Positions 34,639 to 44,834 are shown, counted from the first letter of the stretch. The stretch: DNA of 64,000 bases from Sphingobacterium sp. JB170 (GCF_900163865.1 NZ_FUKU01000061.1:23567-87566), one strand, 5' to 3'. Translations and numbers: made by a program. Notes: generated by a model not told the origin, from the sequence alone.

Positions 34639-36105
34639 ATGAATCATAAAAGAATACTCTCGGTACTATTGCTGGCGTTACTCTCGGTAACAGCTTTTGG
34701 ATGTAAATCCCCTCGTAACGTTCAAACTAATGAGGGGACAATGGCCAGTAATAGTAATTTAGGCCTTCGCAATTTGGAGCGCGCTATAGGTCTTATCGAC
34801 ACCACGATGCTCACTTACTTCAGCGGTCAGGAGATGGTCATGAGCCGCTATTACAATCCTTTGACGAAAGTACGTTCCAGCGAGCAGGCTAGTGTATGGA
34901 TGTATACAGCGGCAATAGAATCGATCAATACCGTATTACATGGTTTAACACTCGCTAAACAGAACGGCCACACCGAAATATACGATGCGCAGTTCGCGCG
35001 TTACGCCAAGCTGCTTGGCGATCTGTATCGTAATGCAGACTATTACCTTGGAACATTTGAACTTACTTCGTTTACCCAGACAAAATCTTGGTCGGTATAC
35101 GCTGTCGACCGCGTGAATCAAAAAGGCGAGGCGAATGTCGAGGGAGTCTTCAATGTATACGACGACCAGATGTGGCTCATCCGTGAATTGCTCGAGTCGT
35201 ATCGTTTAACCGGTGAACGTGCGTATTTGGACAAAGCGGAATACCTGACCGCTTATGTACTAGACGGCTGGGATACAACGATCGATCAGCACGGAAATGA
35301 AAACGGCGGAATACCATGGGGCCCGGGTTACGTTACCAAGCACGCGTGTAGCAATGGCCCTCTAATTAGCGCGCTGGTATGGTTACACAAAATCTACGCG
35401 GGTAAGCCGGATGAAATTGAATACCGTTACCTGGATACTCAAGACCGTAAGACTCGCAAGAGTGTGTATAAACCTAAATCGGCGTACTACTTAGATTACG
35501 CCGTAAAAGTTTATGACTGGCAATATAAGAAGCTGCTCGATGAACATGGGGTATACACCGATATGATGGGTGGGTGTGGCGATTGTGCGATAAAGTATGA
35601 AACGGTTGCAGGCGTCCGTTACCGCGCGAACACACAGTTGACAGATCCCGTTGGTGAGGTATTTAGCTACAATAGCGGCACCATGCTTTCCGGTGGCGTA
35701 GATTTATACCAAGCGACAAATGACGTGAAATATTCACAGCACACCAGAAATCTGTCCGAGGCTAGCTTCCGCGTTTTTGCGACCCTAGACAAGGATCTTC
35801 CAGGTTACTATACCTATGGCACCGACGGGTTTCAAAATTGGTTTAATGGCGTACTACTTCGCGGATTTATCGATGTGTATAAGAGTCACTCGGGCGCTAC
35901 AGATGCTATCGCCAGCTTTCAGCAAAACCTAGATTATGGGTACAGTCAATTTAAGCAAGAAGGTTTGCTTCCGGCAGATTTGCTCAGTGGATGGGACGAT
36001 CTTGCAAATGGCAATGGCGTAGAAGGCATGTTTCAGTTTACATTTGCCACAGAATATGCTTTACTAGCGCGTTATGAATTTGAAAACACAATTAATCAGA
36101 AATAA
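34639..36105 (+). CDS. GH76-family lipoprotein (endo-alpha-1,6-mannanase-like)
   Basis: Surface or periplasmic glycoside hydrolase of family 76, which cleaves alpha-1,6-mannan backbones. The ATG at 34639 (MNHKRILSVL) is preferred over the in-frame GTG at 34633. The lipobox Cys is at 22 (TAFGC). The paired acids Asp175-Asp176 lie in FNVYDDQMWLIREL, matching the catalytic DD of GH76. The later segment GGIPWGPGYVTKHACSNGPL also fits the family. It is the first gene of the locus: susC starts 11 nt after its stop. The divergent SARP-kelch regulator is the likely controller. Some GH76-like proteins are transglycosylases or binding proteins, so activity needs testing. Confidence 0.9.
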   Translation: MNHKRILSVLLLALLSVTAFGCKSPRNVQTNEGTMASNSNLGLRNLERAIGLIDTTMLTYFSGQEMVMSRYYNPLTKVRSSEQASVWMYTAAIESINTVLHGLTLAKQNGHTEIYDAQFARYAKLLGDLYRNADYYLGTFELTSFTQTKSWSVYAVDRVNQKGEANVEGVFNVYDDQMWLIRELLESYRLTGERAYLDKAEYLTAYVLDGWDTTIDQHGNENGGIPWGPGYVTKHACSNGPLISALVWLHKIYAGKPDEIEYRYLDTQDRKTRKSVYKPKSAYYLDYAVKVYDWQYKKLLDEHGVYTDMMGGCGDCAIKYETVAGVRYRANTQLTDPVGEVFSYNSGTMLSGGVDLYQATNDVKYSQHTRNLSEASFRVFATLDKDLPGYYTYGTDGFQNWFNGVLLRGFIDVYKSHSGATDAIASFQQNLDYGYSQFKQEGLLPADLLSGWDDLANGNGVEGMFQFTFATEYALLARYEFENTINQK

Positions 36106-36116
36106 TCTAATCATTT

Positions 36117-39100
36117 ATGCTACTCAATTTATTTTCCAGGATAACCAGCAAGCCCCTTTTGGGCTTCATTCTGACGTTCCTGGTACCTACGGTACTTCTG
36201 GCGCAACAGACCGTGACAGGGGTTGTGTCGGATGTTAATAACGTCCCAATTTCCGGGGTTTCGATAACCCTAAAAAGTGCGCCTGAAGTGGGCACGAGCA
36301 CGGACGGGTCTGGACGCTACATGTTATCGGTACCTGAAGGTGCCGTATTGCTGTTCTCATTTATTGGTTTCGACAACCTTGAGAAAGCCGTAGACGGCAA
36401 CAACCAAGTGAATGTCATTCTAACTAGAAACGAAGAGTTTCTCGACGAGGTTGTTGTGGTAGGCTACGGTACGCAAAAGAAAGTAACACTCACGGGCGCT
36501 GTTTCAGATATTAAAGGAACCGAAATGCGTGCTACAAAAAATGAGAATCCGCAAAATATGCTTGCCGGTCGTATTCCCGGTGTTCGCGTATGGCAAAAGA
36601 GTGCCGAGCCGGGAAGCTACCAGTCGAATTTTGATATTCGTGGCATGGGGGCGCCCCTGGTGATTATCGATGGGGTACCGCGTTCGATAGAGGACTTCCA
36701 GCGACTTAACCCGAATGATATCGATAACGTATCGGTGCTGAAAGACGGTGCCGCATCCATCTACGGGGTACGCTCGGCAAATGGGGTGATGCTCGTCACT
36801 ACCAAAAAGGGGAAACAAGGGAAGGTCGCCATTGGATATAATGGTTCCTTCACTTTCCAGCGGCCCTCAGGTCTGCCGTTTCTGGCGAGCGCGGCCGAGG
36901 CGATGACCCTTTACAACGAAAAATCGATGAATAACATTAATGGTGGGAGCCTCATTTACACGCCTGAGGATTTCGAGGCATACCGGACGGGGGAACGCCG
37001 ATCATCAGACTGGACGTCATTGGTTTTCTCGGAAGTTTCCCCACAAACCTCGCATGATATCAGTTTTTCTGGCGGGAGCGAGAAGGTGCAATATTATATC
37101 GGTGGTGGGTATACTTCTCAAGAGGGGTTTTTTAAATCAGGTGATCTAAACTACAACAAAGCGAACTTGCGTTCGAACATCAGTGCCGAATTAGCAACAG
37201 GGCTTAAGCTAGAGCTGAACTTAAGTGGGATGTCGGACGAACAAAATAACCCGTACTATAGTGCCGTCGATATCATTCGCAACTATTGGAAGCAGGGGAT
37301 GCTATTTCCAGCGTACGCTGATCCCGAAGGAACGATGCTAAACTTCGAAGGGCTCGACCTTGAGCAGAATTCGGTAGCCATGATCGATTCGGATATATCA
37401 GGTTATAGACGCTACAAGAAAAAAAACCTGCAATCCTCAGCCGTATTAAATTTTGATTTAGGCGTGCTCAGTCCGTCATTACAAGGGCTGTCCGCTAAAG
37501 CGCTCGTATCGTACGACTACCGTGCGGATAATAACAGCAGCTTTCGTAAGGAATATTTTCAATATGCGCTGGACCCGGTATCCGGAGACTACAACCAGAA
37601 ATTATTTGATTTGAGCAGTCCTAATCGTTTGCGCCGCGAGTTTTATGAAAAACAACAGGTTCTCGGGCAGTTCGTTTTAAACTATAGCCGTATATTTTCG
37701 CAGGATCATACCATCGGTGGCTTGTTAGGTTGGGAGGTTCAAAAGAACGACGGCGACAACTTCTACGGGATGAAAAATCTAGCGTTTGGATCCGATGTCC
37801 TGCTTTCAGGTGTCGAAGATGGGCAGATGACAGGAATGTCTGGGGGGTTAGGTGATTACTATGACGAAGCGAAAGCCGCACTTTTTGGACGTGCAAATTA
37901 TGACTATAAAGGTAGATACATCATCGAGGGACAGTTTAGATACGACGGATCGTCGCGTTTTGCCGCAGGAAATAAGTGGGGCTTTTTCCCTTCGGCTTCC
38001 GCAGCATGGCGTATCTCCGAAGAACCATTTTTCCAAGATATAGTTGCTTTGGACTTCGTAAAACAGTTTAAAGTTCGTGCGAGCTATGGTGTGCTTGGGG
38101 ACGATCTAGCTAACGAATGGGACTTCGGCTGGATTCCCGGATACATTTATCCAGCGACGAGTGGAAACGCTGAAAATGGCTACTATAATCAATACGCGCC
38201 GGGGTACATCCTTGGTGATAAATTTGTGACCGGAGTGACGCGTAAAGCAATTGCTAACGAGCAAATAACGTGGTACGAGGCGCGTACCTTTAATATCGGC
38301 GTAGATTTCGACGGATGGAATGATTTGTTCGGTTTCACGATCGATTATTTCGACCGTCGCCGTTCGGGATTGTTCCAACGTCGAACTGGATTATTTCCTA
38401 CCGTACTTGGAACAACACCACCATTAGAGAATGCCAATAGTGATCAAAATTTGGGACTGGAAGTCGAGTTGCGTCATAAAAACCAAATTGGAGATTTCCA
38501 TTATAGCCTCAAAGGTATAGCGACCATCACTCGTAATAAATACCTTACTGCCGTACAGAACGGTCCATATAAAAACTCCTATGACCGCTGGCGACATGAT
38601 AATTTAAATAATAGGTATCAAGGATTTCAGTTCGGTTATGAGTCAGCAGGCAGGTATACCAGCTGGGAAGATATCCGCAATTATCCGATTTATACCGAGC
38701 GTGATATATTGCCCGGTGATTATAAGTATAAAGACTGGAACGGTGATGGCGAGATCAACGGAGAGGATGAACATCCTTTTGCCTTTGATCAGACACCATG
38801 GCTCAATTTCTCGATGAACATTCAGGCGGCATACCGAAATTTCGATGCTTCCCTTTTATTCCAAGGCTCTGCTTTAGGGTCGATGGAATACAAAGAGCCA
38901 CTGTATGCTATTTGGGGAACCAACGGCGGCGGTACTTTAACGCAATATTTGGATAGATGGCACCCGGTGGATCCGACAGCCGACCCGTACGATCCTTCGA
39001 TAGAGTGGGTAGAGGGTTACTATGGCTACACCGGTCGGTATCCGAAAGGAAACTCGCAATTTAACCGCGTCAGTACGTCCTATCTGCGCCTAAAGAGTGT

Positions 39101-39281
39101 GGAGCTAGGGTATACCTTACCGCCGATATCGACCTTACGGATGCGCGTATTTGCGAATGCGTACAACTTGTTTACCATTACCAAAGTTCGCTTCGTAGAT
39201 CCTGAGCACCCCGACGATGACCTGGGGCGTATGTATCCACTCAACAAAACCTTTACCGTTGGTCTGTCAATCAATTATTAA
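36117..39281 (+). CDS. SusC/RagA-type TonB-dependent outer-membrane transporter (pair 3, GH76 locus)
   Basis: Glycan importer of 1054 residues. A signal peptide ends at about 29 (VPTVLLAQ). The carboxypeptidase-regulatory-like domain is at about 31-104 (QTVTGVVSDVNNVPISGVSI). A TonB-box-like DEVVVVGYG is at 110-118. The plug (GAPLVIIDGVPRSIEDFQRLNPNDIDNVSVLKDGAASIYGVRS) and barrel end in FTVGLSINY. It starts 11 nt after the GH76 gene, so it is co-transcribed, and susD follows 46 nt later. Together with GH76 this suggests import of alpha-mannan oligosaccharides. Confidence 0.95.
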   Translation: MLLNLFSRITSKPLLGFILTFLVPTVLLAQQTVTGVVSDVNNVPISGVSITLKSAPEVGTSTDGSGRYMLSVPEGAVLLFSFIGFDNLEKAVDGNNQVNVILTRNEEFLDEVVVVGYGTQKKVTLTGAVSDIKGTEMRATKNENPQNMLAGRIPGVRVWQKSAEPGSYQSNFDIRGMGAPLVIIDGVPRSIEDFQRLNPNDIDNVSVLKDGAASIYGVRSANGVMLVTTKKGKQGKVAIGYNGSFTFQRPSGLPFLASAAEAMTLYNEKSMNNINGGSLIYTPEDFEAYRTGERRSSDWTSLVFSEVSPQTSHDISFSGGSEKVQYYIGGGYTSQEGFFKSGDLNYNKANLRSNISAELATGLKLELNLSGMSDEQNNPYYSAVDIIRNYWKQGMLFPAYADPEGTMLNFEGLDLEQNSVAMIDSDISGYRRYKKKNLQSSAVLNFDLGVLSPSLQGLSAKALVSYDYRADNNSSFRKEYFQYALDPVSGDYNQKLFDLSSPNRLRREFYEKQQVLGQFVLNYSRIFSQDHTIGGLLGWEVQKNDGDNFYGMKNLAFGSDVLLSGVEDGQMTGMSGGLGDYYDEAKAALFGRANYDYKGRYIIEGQFRYDGSSRFAAGNKWGFFPSASAAWRISEEPFFQDIVALDFVKQFKVRASYGVLGDDLANEWDFGWIPGYIYPATSGNAENGYYNQYAPGYILGDKFVTGVTRKAIANEQITWYEARTFNIGVDFDGWNDLFGFTIDYFDRRRSGLFQRRTGLFPTVLGTTPPLENANSDQNLGLEVELRHKNQIGDFHYSLKGIATITRNKYLTAVQNGPYKNSYDRWRHDNLNNRYQGFQFGYESAGRYTSWEDIRNYPIYTERDILPGDYKYKDWNGDGEINGEDEHPFAFDQTPWLNFSMNIQAAYRNFDASLLFQGSALGSMEYKEPLYAIWGTNGGGTLTQYLDRWHPVDPTADPYDPSIEWVEGYYGYTGRYPKGNSQFNRVSTSYLRLKSVELGYTLPPISTLRMRVFANAYNLFTITKVRFVDPEHPDDDLGRMYPLNKTFTVGLSINY

Positions 39282-39327
39282 AACTTAGTGATCACTCGAT
39301 GGAATCATTTACAATAAAAGAATTACG

Positions 39328-41388
39328 ATGAGAAGAATACTAATCATACTATCTATAGCCAGCATATTAAGCGTGTCGTCTTGTGTTGAGCTGGATATCA
39401 CACCAAAAAATATAGTAACAGATGATGATCTGTTGAATACCCCGGCGGGGATGGATATCTATATTGCACGCATGTATAGTCACATGCCTTTTGAAGATTT
39501 TAAATATATGGCCCAGTGGGGCTTAGAGTATAACGGTTGGCTGGCATCCCTAGGGATCGACGGAACAGGTGAGGCCGTTAACAGAGATGGTATAACCACT
39601 TCATTTACTGGTGAGCGCACGGCCTATTGGGGGCAAGCATTCGAACTGATACGTGATGCCAACCACCTTATTGAAATGCTCCCCAACTACCAAGAAGAAT
39701 TTGCTTCAGAGCTGTATGATCACTACCTAGGTGAAGCGTACTACGTGCGGGCTACCGTATTTTACGCGCTTGCACGCCGTTTTGGAGGTATTCCGCTGGT
39801 GACAAGCGTAATTCAATACCCGGCTGAAGCCGCACAGATGGAGGTGCCGCGTGCAAGTGAAGAAGAAACCTGGGATCAGGTTCTAGCAGATTTTGACAGG
39901 GCAGCAGCGCTGATGCAGGAGAAAAGTCCAAAAAAGGGCTATTCTAACAAATACGTAGCTTTAGCCTTTAAGTCCCAAGCGATGCTCTACGCAGGTAGTG
40001 TCGCAAAATATAATCAGACAGTTTCTGGACGACTAACCGGTCTGGGTGAAAAAACGAACGTTCGCGTGATTGGCTTCGAGAACGATAGCTGGCAGCAGGC
40101 GTCCAACCGTTATTTTCTTGAGGCCTATAAAGCGGCGCGCGAGGTAATGTCCGCGGGTGGATATTCGCTCTATAAAAAGCGCTGGCAGGCAGGGGACAAA
40201 GGTGCACAATACCAAAATATGATCGACATGTTCAGCGACCTAAGCAGTCCAGAGAACATTTACGTTAAAGAATATTTATATCCTACCTTGACGCATGGTC
40301 TGGACTCCTACAGCTCGCCCTTTACTTTTCGCTCGCCGCTGTCGGCGGGAACATGTCCCACACTGGACTTTATTGAACTCTTCGACGGTTTTCCTAGATA
40401 TCCCGATGGATCCATTCGTGTGACAACGGGAAATAGCAATACCCAGGGGACATACGTAATGTACGATGACCCTATGGCTTTTTTCGAAGATGCGGAACCG
40501 CGCTTACGCGCCTACGTAATTTTTCCGGGTGATGAGTTTCGTGGTCAGCAAATAGAAGTACGCGGTGGTATCTATACCGGTGGAACGCCGATCAAACCCT
40601 TGTTCACCAACTACGCCTACAATAATGCTGATACGCGTTATCAGAATTTACCAGCCTATACGCAGAGTCCTAAAACGCTCTACCTCAGCCCACGCGACGG
40701 AGGTGGTCAGGAGCAAGTTGAATACCAAGGGCAGCAAATGCTTGCTGCGGGCGAAAATGGCCCTTTTTATGACAACCCGGAAGCAACATTGACGGGTCTC
40801 TATTTGCGTAAATGGCTTCAAACAAGTTCAACGGCAGATATCGGAGAAGGTAAGTCTTCGCAACCTTTTATTTTGATGCGCTACGCGGAGGTATTGCTGA
40901 ATGCGGCTGAAGCTGCAGTGGAACTTCAGGCCGCTGGAGTCCCTTCACCCGATGGTAGCGATATGCTGCAGGTGGCTACCGAAGCCATCAATGAGATCCG
41001 TGAGCGCGCAGGGGCAGTGCTCCTGGATGCGCCACTAACGGTATCCATTGAGGATCGCAATGTGGTACGCAAAGAACGACGCAAAGAGCTCGCATTTGAG
41101 CATAAAACGAAATGGGATCTACGCCGGTGGCGCGTACTCCATTATGAAGGTCGTGATGGTTTTTGGGGAGAAGAACGCCCAAAGGAGACGTACAGCAACA
41201 ATGAGAATTTTAGATTTCGCGGCCTTTATCCATTCTTTTCAACCGAGGATGGTAAATATTTCTTCGATGCACGCTTCCAGTGGGTGTCCTCTAAAACATT
41301 TGGCTATACACCATTAGATTATTATTTTTCTATCCCTAGTGGTGAAGTAGCTAAAAGTTCAGTGATAGATCAACAACCAAACAGATAG
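39328..41388 (+). CDS. SusD/RagB-type surface glycan-binding lipoprotein (pair 3, GH76 locus)
   Basis: Partner of the preceding transporter. The lipoprotein Cys is at 19 (LSVSSC). The start CVELDITPKNIVTDDDLLNTPAGMDIYIARMY is a large-type SusD N-terminus. TPR-helix segment is AYYVRATVFYALARRFGGIPLV. C-terminal RagB helix is ILMRYAEVLLNAAEAAVELQ, then ERRKELAFEHKTKWDLRRWRV. At 686 residues it is longer than the typical 500-600, by insertions in the middle (GGQEQVEYQGQQMLAAGENG). The downstream DUF3823 gene begins 4 nt after its stop. Confidence 0.95.
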   Translation: MRRILIILSIASILSVSSCVELDITPKNIVTDDDLLNTPAGMDIYIARMYSHMPFEDFKYMAQWGLEYNGWLASLGIDGTGEAVNRDGITTSFTGERTAYWGQAFELIRDANHLIEMLPNYQEEFASELYDHYLGEAYYVRATVFYALARRFGGIPLVTSVIQYPAEAAQMEVPRASEEETWDQVLADFDRAAALMQEKSPKKGYSNKYVALAFKSQAMLYAGSVAKYNQTVSGRLTGLGEKTNVRVIGFENDSWQQASNRYFLEAYKAAREVMSAGGYSLYKKRWQAGDKGAQYQNMIDMFSDLSSPENIYVKEYLYPTLTHGLDSYSSPFTFRSPLSAGTCPTLDFIELFDGFPRYPDGSIRVTTGNSNTQGTYVMYDDPMAFFEDAEPRLRAYVIFPGDEFRGQQIEVRGGIYTGGTPIKPLFTNYAYNNADTRYQNLPAYTQSPKTLYLSPRDGGGQEQVEYQGQQMLAAGENGPFYDNPEATLTGLYLRKWLQTSSTADIGEGKSSQPFILMRYAEVLLNAAEAAVELQAAGVPSPDGSDMLQVATEAINEIRERAGAVLLDAPLTVSIEDRNVVRKERRKELAFEHKTKWDLRRWRVLHYEGRDGFWGEERPKETYSNNENFRFRGLYPFFSTEDGKYFFDARFQWVSSKTFGYTPLDYYFSIPSGEVAKSSVIDQQPNR

Positions 41389-41392
41389 TTAC

Positions 41393-42223
41393 ATGAAACA
41401 GACAGCAATAAATAAAATAATTTTAAGTGGGTTTATTCTCGTGACGAGTTTATTGAGCGCATGCAGCCTATTTGAACGTGATAATTTTGAGGCACCCGAT
41501 GTAACCTTAGAAGGAGAGGTCGTAGATGTGCTTTCCGGAGAACGCATCCTTACCGATCAAGGTGGCGAGGGTATACGCGTGCGCCTCACAGAATTGAGTT
41601 GGGGAGATAATGTGGAGCATAATCCTGATTTCTTCTGCAAGCCGGATGGTACATTTCTGCATACGAAGTTGTTTGCGGGTCATTATAACGTTACCGTCGA
41701 TGGACCGTTTATCCCTCTTGTGCGTGAGACATCCAGCGGCAAATTGCTTGCCGATGAAAGTAAGTATTTGGATCTTAGTGGAACCAATACCGTACGTTTT
41801 GAGGTACAACCCTTTTTACATGTACGCTGGGTGGGTGAACCGGTGATTGAGGAAGGAAAGGTATCGGTGCAAGTGCGCGTTGAGCGTGGTGTAACTAAAG
41901 AAGACTTTCGCACCAAGGTGGAGCCGCTAGGTGATTATAACGAAGATTTTGTAAATATCACTGATGTACAACTCTTCGTTAGCTACTCTTCATCTGTCGG
42001 ATATCGCGCACGTGATGAGCGCTGGTCAAGCAAGCTTGAATACGAAGGCTCTACGTTTGACCCGATGCTGGGCGAAACGATCACACTGGTTTCCAACGGT
42101 GAGATTCCTGCCGGAAGAACTGTATTTGTGCGTGCAGCAGCGCGTATTAACTATGATACACCGCGAGGAACGGGAACACGAAGATGGAACTATAACGAGG
42201 CTAAAGTTGTCGTTATACCCTAA
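41393..42223 (+). CDS. DUF3823-family surface lipoprotein (SusE-position)
   Basis: A 276-residue lipoprotein (Cys24 in LLSAC). It matches DUF3823 from its start: RDNFEAPDVTLEGEVVD, TDQGGEGIRVRLTELSW, PDGTFLHTKLFAGHYNVTVDGPFIP, then a beta-sandwich up to NYNEAKVVVIP. Proteins of this type follow susD in many loci and have been shown or proposed to bind glycans at the cell surface (a SusE-like role). The family role is inferred from its position. It starts 4 nt after susD. Confidence 0.9.
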   Translation: MKQTAINKIILSGFILVTSLLSACSLFERDNFEAPDVTLEGEVVDVLSGERILTDQGGEGIRVRLTELSWGDNVEHNPDFFCKPDGTFLHTKLFAGHYNVTVDGPFIPLVRETSSGKLLADESKYLDLSGTNTVRFEVQPFLHVRWVGEPVIEEGKVSVQVRVERGVTKEDFRTKVEPLGDYNEDFVNITDVQLFVSYSSSVGYRARDERWSSKLEYEGSTFDPMLGETITLVSNGEIPAGRTVFVRAAARINYDTPRGTGTRRWNYNEAKVVVIP

Positions 42224-42246
42224 TTATCGAATTTAAAAACCTAACA

Positions 42247-44448
42247 ATGATTGAAACTTCTATGCAAGTAAATTTCAAACTAACCGCTGTGTTCATTTTT
42301 TCGACCCTATCGATAAATCATGCAAGCGCGCAGACGGTGGATAAAGTAAAGACAACATTTCAAACCTCTCGCGAGTGGAAGCCTACCATAGATAACCGCG
42401 CCGACGCGGTGATGATTTACGGTGTTGGTGGAAACCCATCGGATAAGTCGCGGCGCGTTCCCTTCGTTGAACGTGTGCAGTCTTGGAAAGAAAGAGGGTA
42501 TATTCCGCATTTTATGACCGGAATCGCTTGGGGAGAATATCAAGATTACTTTGTTGGCGATTGGGATGGAAAACCGCATCTCGATGAAGGCCAGGTAACC
42601 ATGCAGCAAGATACAATCTGGCATGGTCATATGGTACCCTATATCGTTCCGACAGACAATTTTTTAACTTACCTGAAGGAGAAACACATTAAACCCGTAA
42701 TCGATGCAGGCATAGACGCTATTTTTCTGGAAGAACCTGAATTTTGGGCTCGAGCGGGTTATAGCGACGCGTTCAAACAAGAATGGAAAAAGTATTATGG
42801 CTTCGACTGGCGTGCGCAGCATGAATCTCCCGAGAACACGTACCTCGCCAATAAGTTGAAATATGCGCTGTATCTCAATGCGCTGAATGAAGTGTTTACC
42901 TACGCCAAGGAATATGGTAAAAGCAAAGGAATGGACGTGAAATGTTACGTGCCCACTCATTCACTTATCAATTACTCGCAGTGGATGATTGTGAGCCCTG
43001 AGGCGCAGCTTGCCTCGCTTCCAGTGGTGGATGGTTATATTGCCCAGGTGTGGACCGGTACCTCGCGCGAGCCTAATTTCTTTGATGGCAAGGAAAAGGA
43101 GCGGGTGTTCGAAACTGCCTATTTGGAATACGGCTCCATGGAATCGATGACCGCGCCCACGGGACGTAAAATGTTCTTTCTGACAGATCCGATTGAAGAC
43201 TGGTCGCGCGACTGGTCAGATTATAAGAAAAACTATCAAGCGACCTTTACCGCGCAGCTGCTCTACCCGCAGATAGCAGACTATGAAATTATGCCCTGGC
43301 CGGAACGTATATATGAAGGTCTGTATAAAACCGATGCTGGCAGCGATAAAAAGGAGAAGATCCCTCGCTACTATTCCACGCAGATGCAGGTGATGGTGAA
43401 CTCCCTGAACCAAATGCCAATAAGTGAGAATAAATTATCTGGCTCCACGGGTGTAAGCATCCTGATGGCGAACTCTTTGATGTTCCAACGTTTTCCAACC
43501 CACGATGGTTACGATGATCCGCAGCTAGCAAATTTTTATGGGCTTGCCTTGCCGCTACTCAAACGTGGCGTTCCGGTGAAAACGGTGCATATGGAAAACT
43601 TAGGCTACCCAGAAGCGCTTGCCCAGACGAAGGTGTTGCTAATGACCTACTCGAATATGAAACCGCTCGATCCTAAAGCACATGCGCAAATCGCGAGCTG
43701 GGTCAAAAATGGTGGTAAACTGATATATTGCGCGACAGACAAAGACCCATTTCAGTCCGTGCAGGAGTGGTGGAATAGTTAAGGGAATAGCTATGCTTCA
43801 CCCTCGGATCACCTTTTTCAGACAATGGGTATTACCGTCAAAGACAGTCAGATGGGCGGTGTGTTCGCCTATGGCAAGGGGGCGGTTAATATAATTCGAA
43901 CCGATCCAAAGGACTTTGTCATTCGGGCCGATAATAGTGCTGCGCTGGTAGAATCAGTTCGTTCATTTTATGATACCCCTACGAGCAAGCTTACTTTTAA
44001 AAATAATTTCTATCTACAACGTGGCATGTTTGATTTGATTGCCGTGCTCGATGAAAGCGTAAGTGATGAACCGTTTAAGATCGATGGTGTATTCATTGAT
44101 CTATTTGATCCAAAGTTACCGGTATACACTTCGCGAACGATAAAACCTGGCGAACAGGGTTATTTTCTAAATTTAGAACGCGTAGAAAATAGTAGCAAAC
44201 CGCAGGTGCTCGCTGCAGCGAGCAGGGTATATGAAGAAGATTTTACAGCTAGCAGCTATAAATTTGTAGCCAAGAGCCCGATTAATACCACCAATATCGC
44301 CCGCGTTTTATTACCGCGGCAGGCAAAAAAGGTAATGGTGAATGGAACGGATCAATTTGAAAAAGAAAACTGGGATCCGACGTCCAAAACATATTTACTA
44401 GAATTTGAGAACGATCCCGATGGGGTCGAGGTAGCAATAAAATGGTAA
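42247..44448 (+). pseudogene. TIM-barrel glycosidase interrupted by one in-frame TAA
   Basis: The 733-codon frame is broken only by TAA at 43780-43782; reading continues in the same frame with GNSYASPSDHLFQ to a stop at 44448. A signal peptide precedes AQTVDKVKTT. The N-terminal barrel (about 40-370) has a plausible catalytic acid in IFLEEPEFWARAGYS (Glu162 and 163, Glu165), like clan GH-A hydrolases. A flavodoxin-like domain (GVSILMANSLMFQRF, VKTVHMENLG, SWVKNGGKLIYCATD) follows, as in GH42-type beta-galactosidases. The C-terminal part looks like a beta-sandwich. The start may be the second ATG (42262). The family was not identified. A sequencing error or a real nonsense mutation fits equally; the last 207 codons are unlikely to be a separate gene. 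Confidence 0.7.
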
Positions 44449-44543
44449 AGAGACTAGATTAGGTGACGCTATCGATCAAAAAGGAGTGTGTGCCAATTTA
44501 CAAAGAAAGTTTGTTGTAAGTTTTGTTTTAGTGAAAACCGAAT

Positions 44544-44580
44544 GGGGTTGGTTTGATTATTCAAACTAACCCTGTTTATT
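44544..44580 (+). terminator. Rho-independent terminator of the GH76 locus
   Basis: Stem GGGTTGGTTTG / CAAACTAACCC, loop ATTATT, then TGTTTATTTTA. It lies about 95 nt after the end of the interrupted glycosidase gene. Confidence 0.8.
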
Positions 44581-44779
44581 TTATGGAGTCATGGCTTTAA
44601 CAACCATCAGCACCCGCGGTCGATGCGGCACCGTAGCAGCCCATGAAAAGCATTCATTACCAACTCAATATTGTAATTGCTTCTATTGGTAAAATAGGGA
44701 TTGATATTTTATACATTCGCAAACACTTGATAAAATAATAAAGCTTAATTTATTACCCTTGGAATATAGGCGAAATTTT
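44581..44779. other. Intergenic stretch, locally GC-rich segment
   Basis: From 44600 to 44660 the DNA is markedly more GC-rich than its surroundings. It holds only short open frames, such as an 18-codon minus-strand frame at 44597-44653. No gene supported. Confidence 0.3.
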
Positions 44780-44816
44780 TAAACAAGATGAAGGACAAAA
44801 TCATTCTGTCCTTCAT
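44780..44816 (-). terminator. Rho-independent terminator of the EthD gene
   Basis: Stem ATGAAGGACA / TGTCCTTCAT with T-rich tail on the minus strand, 19 nt beyond the stop. Confidence 0.75.
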
Positions 44817-44834
44817 TGCGAATAAATACAGTTT

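Noticed and set aside
43780..43782. Recoding (selenocysteine or pyrrolysine) at the in-frame stop
   Set aside because: The codon is TAA, which is not used for either amino acid.
43825..44448. Separate gene starting at the ATG at 43825
   Set aside because: It is in frame with the preceding glycosidase, continues its fold, and has no start signal of its own.
44597..44653. 18-codon minus-strand frame with two cysteines in a GC-rich patch
   Set aside because: Overlapping frames are also open on the other strand; nothing beyond composition supports a peptide gene.
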